Positions 1 through 15,000 of a DNA stretch of 64,000 bases are shown piece by piece (position 1 is the first letter of the stretch; each line of letters begins with the position of its first letter). The position numbers and the translations under genes are program-made. The stretch comes from Bradyrhizobium sp. C9 (GTDB lineage: Bacteria > Pseudomonadota > Alphaproteobacteria > Rhizobiales > Xanthobacteraceae), in the NCBI RefSeq assembly GCF_002532045.1, contig NZ_NWTG01000015.1, positions 111,070-175,069 of the forward strand, read 5' to 3'. The notes under the pieces are model-generated. The model did not search any database and had not been told where the DNA came from. It saw only the letters and a list, made by a program, of their open reading frames with translations.

Positions 1-1
1 C

Positions 2-3000
2 GGGCGGCACGTCACGGCGACCGGCCTCGTCTCGACGCTGTCGAGCGCCAATATCGACAGCCACGCAATCGCCAACGGCGTCGCCACCGCAAGCGGCGGC
101 ACCGGCGTCGGCGCGGCGGTGCCGATCAATGTCAGCAACATCACCAATCTCGGCTATATCGGGAGCGGCGCCGTGGTCAGCGGCGGCGGCATCAGTGCCG
201 GTGCCGTCATGGCGGACCGCGAAATCGCGGCGCCGGCGCTCGCGCCGAACGTCGTCACGCAGGACGGCGTCGCCAACAGCGTCTTCAAAGAGGATTCCAT
301 CTTCGTCGGTCTTGATGCCGGCCTGAAGAACGGCGACGAGGTGCTGTACACCCCGAAGGGCTCTTCGATCCAGGGTCTGAGCTTCGGCGGCAGCTACTAC
401 GTCAACGTCGCCGAGGATGGCACGATCCGGCTGTACGGCGATGGTACCGGCAACGGCAACGGGCAGTCGGACGCCGTGGCCGGCAACGGCAACTACGTCA
501 AGCTCAAATCCACCGGAAGCGGCTCCGAGCACGATTTCTTCAAATATGTCGACCTTCCCGGCGGCGGCACCGCCCCGAACCTGCTCAGCCCGATCAAGTT
601 CAACCCGCAAGGCACGGTGACGTTGTTCAACGCCGGCGACGACAGCGAGTTGCGGACCGGCGATCAAGTCACCTACGACGCAGCGCTTGGCGCGGCAGTC
701 GGCGGACTGACGCAGAAAACCCAGACCTACTACGTGATCGATCTCACCGGGGGGCACTATCAGCTGGCGGCGTCGCGCGACGATGCGATTGCGGGCACGG
801 CGATCGCCCTGACCGGGACCGGCAACGACAACCAGGTGCTGCACGACGCGACGCATTCGAGCCGGGCCGATGCGGCGTCCGGCGCCGGCGACGGCGACGT
901 CGGCGTCGCCGGTTCTGTCGCAATCAATGTCGTCAACAACGATACCGAAGCTGTGCTGGGTCGCGGCGGCGCCGCGACGCTGACGGTCACCGGTGGCGGG
1001 GACGTCTCGGTCGTCGCGGCGAGCGATGAGGCGAATATTGCAATCGCCAGGCCGTCGGACGGCAACGTCACCGGCAAGAATGTCGGCGTCGGCGCCTCCG
1101 TCGCGGTCAATGTCATCGGCCCCGACAGCAACCATAACCTGGTCAAGGCCGCGATCACCGACGGCACCAGCATCAGCGGCACAATCGGCGCGTTGACGGT
1201 TTCCGCGACCTCGGGCGACGCATCCTACACGCACGGCGAGAACGGCGCCGAGTCGTCTTCGGGCGTGGCGGTTGGCATCAGCGCCGCCGTTGCCGTGATC
1301 GACGACACCGTCAGCGCCTATGTCGGCACCGACAACGGCACCGGAATTTCGGGTACCGGCGATGTTTCGATCACCTCGGCCGTCACCGCGGACGATTTGA
1401 CCGAAACCGACGCCAAGGCGGCAGGCAAGAGCGTTGGCGTGGGCGCCTCGGTCTCGGTCGCCGTCGTCGACGTCGAGAACAGCGCTGAGGTTGCGCGCGG
1501 CATCTCCACGACGCTCGGCGGCTTCACGCTGCAGTCTTCCGCAACGGTATCGAGCGTGGCGGAGGCGGTTGCCACCGTCAGCGGCGCGTCCAAGGATAAA
1601 TCTGACGACAACAATACGAGCAACGCGTCCAAGACCTCCGACGATCAGGCCAACAAGCAGCTAAGCGGCAACGCCGGCAACGCCGGAAGCAGCACGACCT
1701 CCCTGAGCACGGCATCGGGTGGCAGCACCGCTACCAGCGAATCGAGCAGCGGCAAGAGCTCGAGCTCGGGTGAGGGCGGCAGTGACTCGAGTGGCGTCGG
1801 CGTGGCCGCGGCGGTCTCCGTCAACGTGCTCACGTCGAACAACACCGCCAAGATCACCCATGGCGCCAAGATCACCGCGCACGGCGCGCTCAAGGTGTCG
1901 GCGCAGGCGGAGGACGATGCCGTCGCCAAGGCCGTTGGTGCGGCGATCGCGATGAACAACAGCACCAATGTCGGCGCCGCCGTCGGCCTCAATGTAGTGA
2001 ATGCGACCAACAAGGCCCAGGTCACCGATGCCTCCACGATTTCCGGCAATGGCATCACCATCGAGGCGATCACTCCGACCGGCAAGACCGACGATTTCAT
2101 CGTTTGGGGTGCGGCAGCGGCCGCGACCGGCGACAACGGCACCGCCTCGGTCGCCGGATCGGTCGGCATCAACGTCATCCACAAGTTCGAAACCGAGGCC
2201 TCGACGGCCGTCGGATCACACCTGGAGTCGGGCGCGAATACCGACGTCACCGCCAAGGCGAACTTCGATCTGCAGACCGTGGCTGCGGCTGCGGCGTTCT
2301 CCGAGGGCGGCAGCGGCTTCGGTGCGACCATCAATGTCGCGGTGATGAACGACGTCACGACCAAGGCGTTCATCGCCGGCGATGCCGACGAAGCCGGCGC
2401 CCTGACGGTCGATGCAGAAAGCACCCTCAACCCGACGCCCATCGCCATTCCGCACGCCCCGAGCGGCGCCGATCTGACCCTGACCTCGGTGGCCGTGGCG
2501 GGCTCGGCCAGCGGCGGCGACGCTGCGGTCAGCGGCTCGTTCATCGTCAATGTCCTCGATATCGACGTCGACGCGCATATCGGCAGCGGGAGCCACATCA
2601 ATAAGGGCGGGCTCTATACGGCAAATGCCGGGCAAACCGTCACGGTCAAGGCGATCAATGAGACCGAGATTCGCAGCGTTGCGGGCGCGCTTGGCGTCAC
2701 GACCGGCTCGACCGGTATCGGTATTGGTCTTGATGTCGAGATCTTGACCAAGCATACCTTGGCCTACATAGGCAGCCAGGCCATGGTGCAGGCCGGCGGC
2801 GCAGTCAGCGTGACGGCGACCTCGACCGAGACGATGCTGTCGATCGCCGGGACGCTCGGGGTGGGGGACGATGTCGGCGTTACCGCCTCGGTGGCGATCG
2901 CAGACATCCATGGAGACACCGAAGCCTATATCGACGGCGGCGCCCATGTCGACGCCGGCGCCGGCGTGACGGTCGACGCCTCCAGCAGCTTCACCACGAC

Positions 3001-6000
3001 CATGATCGCAGGAGCCGTCGGTGGCGGCGGTGATGCCGGCATCGGCGTGGCGAACACGACTTTGGTGCACTCGGATACTGTGCTGGCCTATGTCGGCCAG
3101 TCCGCGAAGGTGAATGCCGGCGGCGATGTCGATATTGCGGCCTCGGCAGGCGAGGATATCATCACGATCGCGGCCGGTATTGCGGTCGGCGGCGATGCCG
3201 GGGTCGCCGGCTCGGCGGCAGTCAACGTGCTCGACGAGACGACCAAGGCCTATGTCGGCCCAGGCGCGACCGTCACCACGAGCGTCGGCAGCGGCGGCAA
3301 CCTGCAGATCAGCGCCAGCGATCCGACCTCGATCGTGTCGGTGGCGGGTTCGCTGGGCATTTCGGGCGGCGTTGCGGCCGGTGTTGGCGCCGATGTCGGC
3401 GACATGACCAAGCACACCTATGCCTATATCGACTCGGGCGTGACCGCGTCCATCGACGGCAACATCATCGTCGACGCCGAAGCGAGCGAAAGCCTGATCT
3501 CGGTGGCAGCCGGCATCGGCGTGGGTGACGTCGGAGTCGCCGCCGACGCGGGCGTCCACGTGTTCGATCTGCATACCCGCGCCTTCATCGGCGATGATCC
3601 GGCCAATCCGTCCGGCTTCGGACCGGGCGACGTGCACGCGACCGGCAGCATCTCGTTTGCGGCCAATGATGCCTCGGACATCAATGAGGTCGTCGGCGTG
3701 CTGGCGGCCGGGTCGGTCGGCGTGGCCGCCGGCGTCGGCGTCGACGTCTTCACCAAGGACACCGAGGCCTTCATCGGCGCCGGCGCCAACGTCACTGCCG
3801 ACGGATTTGGCACCGGTCTGTCGGTCAATACGGGCAGGTTCGATCCCCAATTCGACACCAACGCGCCGACCTTCGACCCGCAGGGCGGGTCGGCCGGCGT
3901 CAAGTCAGGTGACGCTTCGACCTTCAGCGACGCGACCAGCAACGATCCCAATGTCAGGGCGAACCTGAAATCGCAGGGGCAGGTCAATACGCCGCAACTC
4001 GGCGACATGGATCTGAACAACAATAACAACAAGACGCAGATGAAAACCGAGGACCCGTCGCTGAGCGGCCGACGGTCTGCACCGGTCCACCTCGCGCCGG
4101 GCTTCCATGGTCTCGCCGTCGCGGCGACCAACACGGACGCGATCCGAACCTTCACCATCTCATTTGCGGCCGGTTCCGTCGGCGTTGGCGTTTCCGCCGG
4201 CGTCGACGTCGTTCACGCCACCACGAAGGCCTATATCGGCGACAACGCGACCATCAACACCGACACGCCGAATGCGGGGCTCGGACCCAGGGCCCAATCC
4301 GTGCTGGTTGGCGCCGGCGACGATTTCTATCACCTCGCGATCGGCGTCGGCGTCGGCGTCGGCGGCGTGGGCGTGGCGCCGAACGTCGGCGTCAACGTGG
4401 TCGGTGATCCCGCATCGAACCCATCGCCTTCATCTACGGAAGCCTTCATCGGCAAGTCGGCTATCGTCAACGCACTCAACGATGTCGTCGTCGAGGCGAC
4501 CGCATCGGAAGACACGGTCCTGGTCGGGATCGCGGTGGGCGGTGGCGGGGTCGGCGTCGGCGCCAATGTCGGCGTGATGGTCATCAACGACATCACCAAG
4601 GCGTTCATCAATGATGGCGCACATGTCACGGCCCACGGCGACGTCCTCGTTTCGGCGGTCGACGACAGCCATGTCTTCATCTTGTCCGGAGCGCTTGGCG
4701 TCGGCGGATCGGCTGGTATCGGCGCCGCGGTCGGCGTGATGGTGTTCGACAAGGACACGCAGGCTTTCATCGGTAACGGCGCGCATGTGGATGCGTTCGG
4801 CGGCGGCGGACAAGATGGCGTGTTCACCGGTGACATCACGTCCGGAAGCTTCGACAAGGCGACCAAGAGCGGGGTCATCGTCCAGGCAGAGTCGAGCGAG
4901 AACATCCTGCACATCGTGGCTGCGGGCGGCGGCGGCTTCGTCGGCGTGTCCGGCGCCGTCGGCGTCACCTTGATGAATACGGACACCGATGCGATCATTG
5001 GCCAGAATGCCGTCATCAACGGGGACCAGGTGGATGCGCATCCGGGTCAGAACGTCTACGTCAGCGCTGCCGATGCGGTGTCGGTACAAACCTTCGTCAT
5101 AGGCATCGCGGCCGGATTCGCGGGAATTTCCGGTGCGATCGACGTCGGCACGCTGAATGCGAACGTCAGGGCGGATGTCGAGCCCAACGCGGACGTGCAT
5201 GCCAGTGGCGACATCCATGTCGATGCCCTCAGCCTGAAGAACTTCAGCGGGTTCGACGCCAGCGGCGCGTTCGGTGCGGTCGGAGTCGGCGGGACGGTGA
5301 GCGTCTGGTCGATCGGCACGCAGATTCAGAAGACCACGACCGACAATACCGGCACCCAGACCAAGAGTGCGCTGGATGGCGGCGGCAACTCCGCGGACAG
5401 TTATGCGACGGGTCAGGTCGACAGCGGCACCGGGCTGGCGACCGGAAGCAGCGGCAAGGGCGGCGGGTTCGGCAATTTCTCGTCGGATGCGACGGGCAAC
5501 CAGAACACCAATACCAACCGCGTGCATCAGGGCACGCAAAAAGCGATGACCGACCTGGGCAGCAGCGTGCCCACGGGGAGTGCGATCTCGGGCGAGGAAG
5601 ACGCTGCCCCGCAGCCGAAGAATCAGAATCCCGCAGCGGTGCCGCTGGGAACCACGGCGGTGGTGGAAGGCGGCGCGAACCTGACGGCCGGCGGTGCGAT
5701 CGGCGTCACCGCGAACGAATCCGACACCATCACCGTCGCCGCCGGCCAGATCGCGGCCGGCATCGTCGGCGCCGGCGCGTCGGTCGCCCTGCTGTCGGTG
5801 GCCGACAACGTCGCCGCCTTTGCCAACGGCAACCTCAGTGCGGGCGGCAACATCGATGTCAACGCCTTCCTCAACGAAGGGCTGAACCTGACCGCCATCG
5901 ACGGCTCGGCGGGCTTCGTCGGGATCGGCGCAGCGGTCGTCGTGATCAACGACAACAGCCTGACCCAGGTGAGCCTCGGCAACGTCACGCAGGCGGGCGA

Positions 6001-9000
6001 CGTCACCGTCAATGCCAGCGATACCCGTAACATCCAACAGCTCACGGGCGAGGTCGCCGCCGGCGGCGTGGCCGCGGGCGTTTCCTTCACCAACCTCAAC
6101 GTCACCGGTGGCGCGAATGCGATCGTCGCCAACAACGCCCAGATCGGTCAGTCGGCTGGGAAGACGGTCCATTCGCTGAAACTGACGTCGAGTTCGACGG
6201 ACACAGCGCAAACCGAGACGGTCGCCGTCTCGGCCGGCATCGGGGCGTTTAGCGTCAATTTCGCCGAGGACACCATGTCGCCGTCGGTCGATGCCCAGAT
6301 CGGCGACGGTGCGAACATCAAGACGACCGGCGACGTCACCATCGATGCCGCCGCGGTCGAAAAGCTCGACACGAACATTGTCGGCGTGGCCGCCGGCGGT
6401 CTCGCGGTCGGCGCCTCGATCGCCAAGGCGGACGTCGAACCGCATGTGACCGCCAGCATCGGCAACGGCACGACGGCAGCCAACAACATCTCCGTCACCG
6501 CGTCGACCAATCAGGGTGTCGATCCGCATGGCGGCTTTGGCGCCAATGCGGATGGTGCGTCATCGGCGGGCGCCGTGGTCGCGGTGGCCGGCGCCTCGAC
6601 GACCGCCATCATGAGCCCCGTGATCGAATCGGCGATCAAGGGCCGGGTGAACGCCTCTGGTAGCGTGCAGATCAGGGCGATCGGCAACAATCGCGCCGCC
6701 GCCACATCGCACGGCATCGGCGGCGGGCTGGTCGGTGTCGGCGCGAGCATTTCGGAGGCCGATATCAAGGGTTCGACCACGGCGCATCTGGACGGCGAGG
6801 TCCGCGACGATACGGGCGGCCCCGGTGCGGTCAACCTGACGATCCAGGCGCTCGACACCGACACGGCGAGCGCGTACTCGCAGGCCGTGGGCGGCGGTCT
6901 CATCGCCGGCACGGATAACAGCGCCACGGTCAGCATGACGCCGACCGTGCACGGATACATCTCCACCAACGGTCTGATCAGCACGAGCGGCAACATCAAT
7001 GTGACCGCAACGGAGAACCCCGAGGGTGATGCCGTCACCAAGGGTGTCACGGGCGGCCTGATCGGCGTCGGCGCATCAAGCGGCACCACCACGATCAACC
7101 CGGACGTGCTGGCCTACATCTCCGCCGGGACCGTGCACGCCGGCACGCTCGGCACAAACCAGATCAACGTGAAGGCGACCGCCGCGCCGCCAAGCGTCAA
7201 TGTGCCGACCTACACGATCACGTCGATCAATTCGGCCAACGACACGCTGCATGTGGTGGGCAACGGGCTCAGCACCGGCGACGTCGTCACCTACGACAAC
7301 GAAGGTCACACGCTGATCGGTGCCACAGCGACCGGGACCGGTACGGGCAGCCTGGAGACCACCTTCACCGATCCGACGACGATCGACAAGAATACCGGCA
7401 AGCCGTCGATCGTCATCCGCCCATACAACGTCATCAGCATCGGCGTCGACGACCTGGCGCTCGGATCGATTTTCGACGGCGCCGCCGTCAACGCGGATAC
7501 CGACACGATCACATTCCAGACGCCGCACAATTTCCAGAGCGGCGACGCCGTGGTTTACGAGCCGGGCGCCGGTTCGCCGGTCATCGGCGGCCTCACGGCC
7601 GGCACCACGTATTACGTGCGCGTGATCGATGGCTTCCGCATCAAGCTCGAGACGACACAGGACCGCGCCCTCAATCCGCAAAATTACCTGACGACGTTCA
7701 ATCCCTCGCTGATCACCGGCGGCAACACGATCAACGTCGCCAACAACTTCACGGATAAGGAAGCGGTCACCTACGAAGCGCCGCCGGCCGAGACGTTCAG
7801 CAGCAAGCAGGTCGACAGCGGCACCAGCACGATCAAGTTCCTCAACGACGACGGGACGCCGCAGAACCCGTTCACCAATGGCGAGGTCGTCAGTTACGAC
7901 AACAGCTCGTCGACCACGACGGGCGTGATTTTCGACAACTCGACCACGCTCAGCGTCACGTTCAACCAGACTGCGACGCTCGGCGTCACGTTCGGCAACA
8001 ACGGTACGCACGACACGATCACGCGCACTGACGGCAAGAACTGGGTCGATTTCGGCTTCATCCCGGGCGAGCAGATCACCATCACCGGCGCCGGCAACAA
8101 CAACGGCACCTTCACGATTGCCGACAACGGCGTCACCAATTCGACACTGCAGCTGACCAGCAACGGCTCGTTCGCACACAAGGTCAGCACGACGTTCACG
8201 TTCAGCAACAACGGTACGCACGATACGATCCAGCGCAACGACGGCGGTAACTGGCAGACCAGCGGCTATCAGCCGGGTCAGATCATCACGGTCGCCGGAA
8301 GCGGCAACGACGACGGGACCTACACCATCGCGGCCGGCGGCGTCGGTGCTTCCACGCTGGTGTTGACGTCGAACGGCTCCTTCGCCCACGCCAACACCGC
8401 GCAGCTCAGCCTGGGCAACAGCGGCAGCCACGATACGATCACGCGTGCAGACGGCGTGAATTGGCTCAATCTCGGCTATGCCGCCGGGCAGCAGATTCAT
8501 CTCGCCGGGGCGGGCCTCAACAACGCTACCTACACGATCGACGCGAGCTATACGGGCGGCGCGATGTTGGTGCTGACGACCAACGGCGCCTTTGCGCAGG
8601 TCGACACGGTCAGCGTCACCTTCGGCAACAACGGGACCAACGATACCATCAAGCGTGCCGATGGGCTGGACTGGTCGACCCTCGGCTATGCCGTCGGGCA
8701 GCAGATCGTCATCAGCGGCAACGGCGACAACAACGGCACCTACACGATCGACGCCGGTTTCGCGGGCGGCGACACGCTGGTGTTGACGTCGAACGGCACG
8801 GTCGTTGCGGAAGGTCCCGAAACGAAGACGTTCGCAAAGCCCGACACGGTCAGCATCACGTCCGAAACCTTCGCGAGCCCGGTCAGTCCGCCCCTCGTGG
8901 CGAAGTCGATCTCGGTGGTCTCGCAGCCGGTCGAGACCAAGACGATCGGCTTGGGCCTCGCCACCATCACCCGCGCGGACGGCGCCAGCTGGCTCGACGC

Positions 9001-12000
9001 AGGCTTCTCGGCCGGGCAGCAGATCCACATCTCCGGCGCAGGCAGCAACGACAATACCTACACCATCGCCGACCATGGGGTGACCGCGTCGACGATCGTG
9101 CTGACGGCATCGGCCGGCTCCGTGACGGCGGAAGGGCCGGAATTCAAGACGATCAACATCGTGAAGGACGCCAAAGGCAATCCGGTGCCCGACACGATCA
9201 CGCGCACCGATGGCGGCAGCTGGCTGTCGGCGGGCTATGCGCCCGGTCAGCAGATAACGGTGTCGGGCGCCGGCAACAACAACGGCACCTACACGATCGC
9301 CGCGAACGGTGTCAGCGCCTCCACGCTGGTGCTGACGGTGAGCGGATCGCTGATCCCGGAAGGTCCTGATGTCAAGACCATCAGCTCGCAGGGCGCAGCC
9401 ATCGGCGGCCTGGCTGCCGGCAAGGATTATGTGGTGGCCAACGTCAACACCGGCACCGGCACGCTGCAGCTGTTGTCGACCGAGGTGGTGGCCGTCAACT
9501 TCACCCGCCACGACGCGCAAAACGACAATGGCAACGATACGATCGATCGAACCGATGGCGGCAGCTGGATCAACGACGGGTTCTTCGCCGGCGAGACCAT
9601 TTCGATCACCAACACCGCCGGCAACAACACGAATTACACGATCGCTGCCGGCGGGGTCGGGACGACATCGCTGACGCTGACGGTGAAGGACACCGTCACG
9701 GTCGAACACGATGCGGCCGCGAGGATCGACAACACCACGCCGATCACCTTGTCCCAGCCGGCGGCAGGCGGCAGCGTTACGCATACCCTCGTCAAGGCCG
9801 GCGACCTGCCGATCGGCGGGCTCACCAGCGGCCAGACCTATTACGTCATCAATCCTGGCAACAGCACGACCTCATTCCAGTTGGCGTTGACGCCGGGTGG
9901 CGGCGCGATTGGCCTCACCGTGGCACCGGGAGCGTCGAACAACCACAGGATCGGCCCGGAAGGCATCGACCTCAATGCGTCCTCGGGATTGCAGGAGCTG
10001 CGCATCGATATCACCGGCGGGCCCGGCGTGGACGGCCAGCAGCAGCTGCTCGGTCCCGGCGGCGTGCCCTTGAATGTCGTCTCGCCGCCCTCCGGTGACG
10101 GCATCTCTTCGGCGGTCGGTAACGGATCCGGCGGCGGCTTCGTCGGCGTCAACACGAACCACGGAACGCTGACCGAGAATCCCACCGTCACCGCGTATGT
10201 CTCGGCCGGAATCGCCACCGTGGGCGGCGACATTTCGATCATCGGCAGCTCGATCACCAACTCGACCGCCAGCGCCAAGAACGACACCGGCGGCTTTGTG
10301 GGCGTCGGCGACTCCACGAGCGAGAACGACCAGGCTCCCACCACGATCGCCTACGTCGACACCGGGACGCACATCGTGGCCGGCGGCAACTTCACGCTGA
10401 CGGCGAATTCGTTGTCGCAGGCGACTGCCGCGACGCGATCGATCACCGGCGGTTTTGTCGGCGTGGCCAATGCCACGGCGAATTCGACTATCGATTACAC
10501 GACAAGCGCGACCGTCAAGGCGAACGCCGACGTCCTCGCGGGCAACACGATCAATGTGGCCGCCGACACCAAGATCGGAGATCCGAATACCGGCAGCGGC
10601 CAGTCGACCAACGCCTATGCCAGCGGTATCGGCCTCGGCGGCGATGGACACGCCCATGCCAACAACACGATCGGGCACCTCAACCCCGATAACTCGATCA
10701 GTCCGAGCAACACGACGGCCGACGTTGCTGATGCGGCCTCCCTGTCTGCCCGCGCCGTCCGGGTAGCGGCGACGGTGTCACGGATCAAGTCCGTCGCGCA
10801 CAGCGAAGGTTATGGCGCCGGTTTCATCGCCATCGGCTCCGGCAACTCGAACATCAATATCGTCACAGCGAACAAGGTGTCATTGGACACTGCAGCTGCC
10901 GTGACCGGCTATGAAGGCGTCGATTTCATCGCCAACTACGATCACGTCTACACCGAGGCAAATGCATTCGGGCGCGCCACCGGGCTGTTCGGCGACGTGC
11001 ACGGCGATTCCTTCAACAACACGCGTTTCGATTCGCAGATCTTCGGCGCGAAGGGCAGCCAGCCCGGCGTGACCGGAGCGATCGTCACGGCCGGGCCGCG
11101 CGATCCCAGCGACCCGCTGCTTCCGGGAGATGGCGGTTACACCGATCATCTGGCGTTCCGGGTCACGACCGCCAACGGCACCGATATCAAGGTCACCGCA
11201 CCGCATGACAGCAGCAAGCGGTCGCTCGCGACCGGCGGCGACAGCGGACACGGCGGTCCGGACAACGACGGTGAGCGGCCGTCCATCGACAACGACTTGA
11301 TCGATTTCAGTTCCGACGTCGTGATCCTGTCGGGCCGCTCGCCGGAACTGACGGTCACCGACAACGGCGCCGGCGGCGTCACGGTAACCCGTGACGTGAA
11401 CGTCCCCGTCACGATCGACGACGCCGGCAAGAAGATCATCGTCGGCAATATCGTCAACAAGGACCCGGGGCAGGTATTCTTCAGCACCGGAAAGGATACG
11501 ACCGGCGCCTTGGCGGGGTCGATCAAGCACAGCGCAGGCACCGGCCTCTGGACATTCGTCGACACCTTCGATCACGTGCGCCTGCTCAATCTCTCGCAGT
11601 ATACGCTGCAGGTCGGCGGCATCAGGGTCGTCAACACGACGGTCGAGCCTTTGGTCGATATCCAGAACACCAGCTCGCTCGGGCTGAGCTTCAACATCAA
11701 GCGGACGGTGAAGCCGACGCTCGTCGATGTCGAGAGCTCCAGCGCCGCCGCCCCCGCGATCGTGCTCGACGGCCAGATCGAAAACCCGATCGGTACCACG
11801 CGCATCGTCAGCCTACACGGCGACATCCGCTCGACCGCCAGCCGTACCGACGCGGACAACGATCCGAGCCACCCGAACACCGCCGATCTTCTCGGGCAGC
11901 TGATCCGCACCAACATCCTCGATCTCGAGACGCCGGACGGCAACATCGGGCAGGATCCGGGCGATCTGTTCGGCCAGACACCGGTTGCCGCGAACCATCG

Positions 12001-15000
12001 CATCAACGTCGATATGGTCGACAGCGCGAACGTGCCGGCGGCGACCGACTTCCTGTCGGCGCGCGTCAGCAGCGCCGATGGCTCGATCTATCTCGGTCTC
12101 AACCAGTTCTTCACCGGCGAGCTGGTGCAGTACAGGACCGTAGGCGGCGCGACGGCGCTCAATGGACTGTCGAGCGGCGACTACTACTACGTCATCGCGT
12201 CCGACCTGCAGCACGTCCAGCTTGCCAGCATCAACGATCCGCACACCGCCCTGAAGATCAGCGCGGCCGGCCCGTTGACTGATACGCAGTCACTGACCCC
12301 GGCGCAGCGCTTCACCGTCGTGGCCGGCAATGCCGCGAACGGCAATGCGCGCGACGATTTCGCGTATCTCGACGTCAAGGCTCGCTTCCGCGACAATAAC
12401 ACGAGCGTGATCATCGACGCCGTCAACACCACCGGCGACGCCAACCTGAAGCTGTGGGGCAGCGTCAAGGAGACCGACGTCAGCGGCGTGGACGTCGGCA
12501 ACGGAGGCGGCAAGATCGACGGCATCGACGTCGTCTATGGGGGCCACATTCCGCCGCCGCTCGCGAACGCCGAAGATCACTTCACGTTCTTCAACACGCC
12601 GGACACCACCGACGGCGGTCCGCTCGACGTCGGCATGTTCGCGCTTGCCAAGGCGAACGCCACGCATATCGACAGCATTTACGTCGTCAAGGCGCTGACC
12701 CAGGACGGTCATCTCTACCGGCCGGGCATCTCCTCGGGCCACAACATCATCGTCACGGCGGCGGAGCCGACCGCGGGTAGCCCGAAACTGATCTATGTCG
12801 AGGCGATCACCAACCTGGCCGGCGGACCTTATGATCCGGTTCCGGTACCGGCCGGCGGCGACCAGCATCACATCGACATCCTGACCAACGCCTCGATCGC
12901 CGAGGCCGAAAAGACCGGCGATCTCCGCGTCGGCCGCATCATGTCGACCGGCAAGGATGCGTTGCTGCCGAACCTCGATCCGCTGCTGCCGACCGGCAAT
13001 TACGTGACCCTGAAGTCGCCCGGACGGATCATCGACGCGGTCAACGACGGGCTCGGCGCGGATGCCGATGTCGGCGGCATCAACATCACGCTGATCGCCG
13101 GCGACAGCGAGATCACCGGCGATCCCGCTCAGGACAAGTCGGGCCAGGGCGGCATCGGTACGCCTGACAATTTCCTCGAGATCAATGTCAACGAATTGCA
13201 CGGTGCGCCGCTCGGCGTGCTGACTGCTTTCGATACGGATTCCGGCAGCAACACGCAGGGAATTTTCATCACCGACGTGGTGCGCGGAGCAGAAGCGAAG
13301 ACGCTTCTCGGCGGCGTGGAACTGGTCAGCGACCTCGAGGTCGGCCTCGTCGAGACCAAGGGCGACGTGTCCCTGGCGACCCAGAGCGGCTCAATTCTCG
13401 ATGCGCGCGCAGGCGGCGTCGGCGGCGACACCGCCAGCATTGTCGGCAATACGATCGACCTGTTCGCCGACGGCGGCAATATTGGCAACGCGAACGGCGG
13501 CAACGATCTCGAGATCGACTCGCAGGCCTATGTCGCGGGCGGCACGATCGGTGCGCGCGCGACCGGGGCCATCTACCTGACCGAAAGCAACATCGTCGAT
13601 CCGGCGCTGCGGGACGCGACGCCGCCCAATCCGGCGCTCAGCGCCAATGTGGTACTGCTGCAGGCGCTGGGCCTGGGTCTCGGCGACGGCACCGCCAGCA
13701 CGGGCGGGGTCGACCTGCGCTTCACCGTGCGGGAGACGCCGGCGCAGGGTGAGGATCTCAACCTGCTCGGGTCGGGCACGGTGCTGTTCCTCGAAAACGC
13801 ACCCGAGTCGATCGGCCATGGGTTGATCAACACCCCGAACGGCTCGATTCTGCTGCGGGTCGCCGACGACGTCACGACCGACGCGAACTCGCAGATCCTC
13901 GCGGCGAAGAACATCGACATCTACGGCGACTTCTTCCGCACCGGCGAGATCTCGAGTGGCATTGCGGAGTTCGATGCAACCGACCCCGGCGACGGCACCG
14001 TCATGCACCTGCGGGGCGTGATCGCCCATGGTGCGGTGACGTTCGCCGCCGACGGCACGCCGGCCGGCAACCTGACACGCGTCTTCGGCAATACCGACAG
14101 CGATCAGATCTACTTCGACCAGACCTTCCTGGGCGGGCAGAGCGGCGACGCCGCATCGCAGATGCCGGGCACCCAGAGCCAGATCATCCATGACGGTCCA
14201 GGGCAAGGGTTCGGCACCGCCGCGGTACTGTCGGTCAAGTATTCGAGCGGCATGACCCGCGTTTACGGCAGCAACCTGCCGACACCGGCCGGCCAGTTTG
14301 CTCCGCCGGCCATCACGGTGGCTGCAACCGCGACGAACAACCTCACGTTCACTCCGAACAGCAATGGCGACACGATCGCGCGGTCGGACGGCAAGAACTG
14401 GAGCGACGACGGCTTTGCGGTCGGCGATGCCATTTCTATCATCGGCTCGCTGATCGACAGCACGGGCAACAACAGCCACACCTACGTCATCACCGCTCTC
14501 ACCGGGGCACTGATGACGCTGAGTGCCAAGAACGTGCTGCAGAAGCAGACCCTCCACGACGACGTGAAGATCGAGAAGGACGACGGAGAGGACTTCTTCG
14601 TCGTCAACCAGCTGCAGTCGATGAAGATCACGCAGGAGACGGCGGCCGGCGTCACGACTGGCGACACCTTGACCTTCGACGGCCAGGGCGGCAGCGACAC
14701 CTACGTCATCAATACGACCGGCTCGCATGGCGGCGACGCCACCGGCGATCTGCGCAACTACGTCATCAACGTGCTTGACAGCGGCGATCCGACCGACGGC
14801 GTCGACAATCTGGCGGTCTACGGCAAGGATAATCCGGGGTATGTCGGGACCGACGACGTCTTCCTGCTGCGGCGCACGACGGGAATCGCCCAGGAAAGCC
14901 CGGCCCTGCCGTCGCTCTACAAGGACGACACGGCGTTTGTCGCGGTGCTGGACTATGATCCGAGCCTGCTGACCGGCACGCTGGACCAGGCGCAGGCGTC

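Noticed and set aside
7975..9720. CRISPR array
   Set aside because: The repeats are in-frame protein modules about 200 nt long with diverging sequences, not short identical repeats with unique spacers.
7076..9784. 902-codon open frame on the minus strand
   Set aside because: It is the shadow of the DTITR repeat array; its apparent repeats mirror the sense repeats and no known fold is visible.
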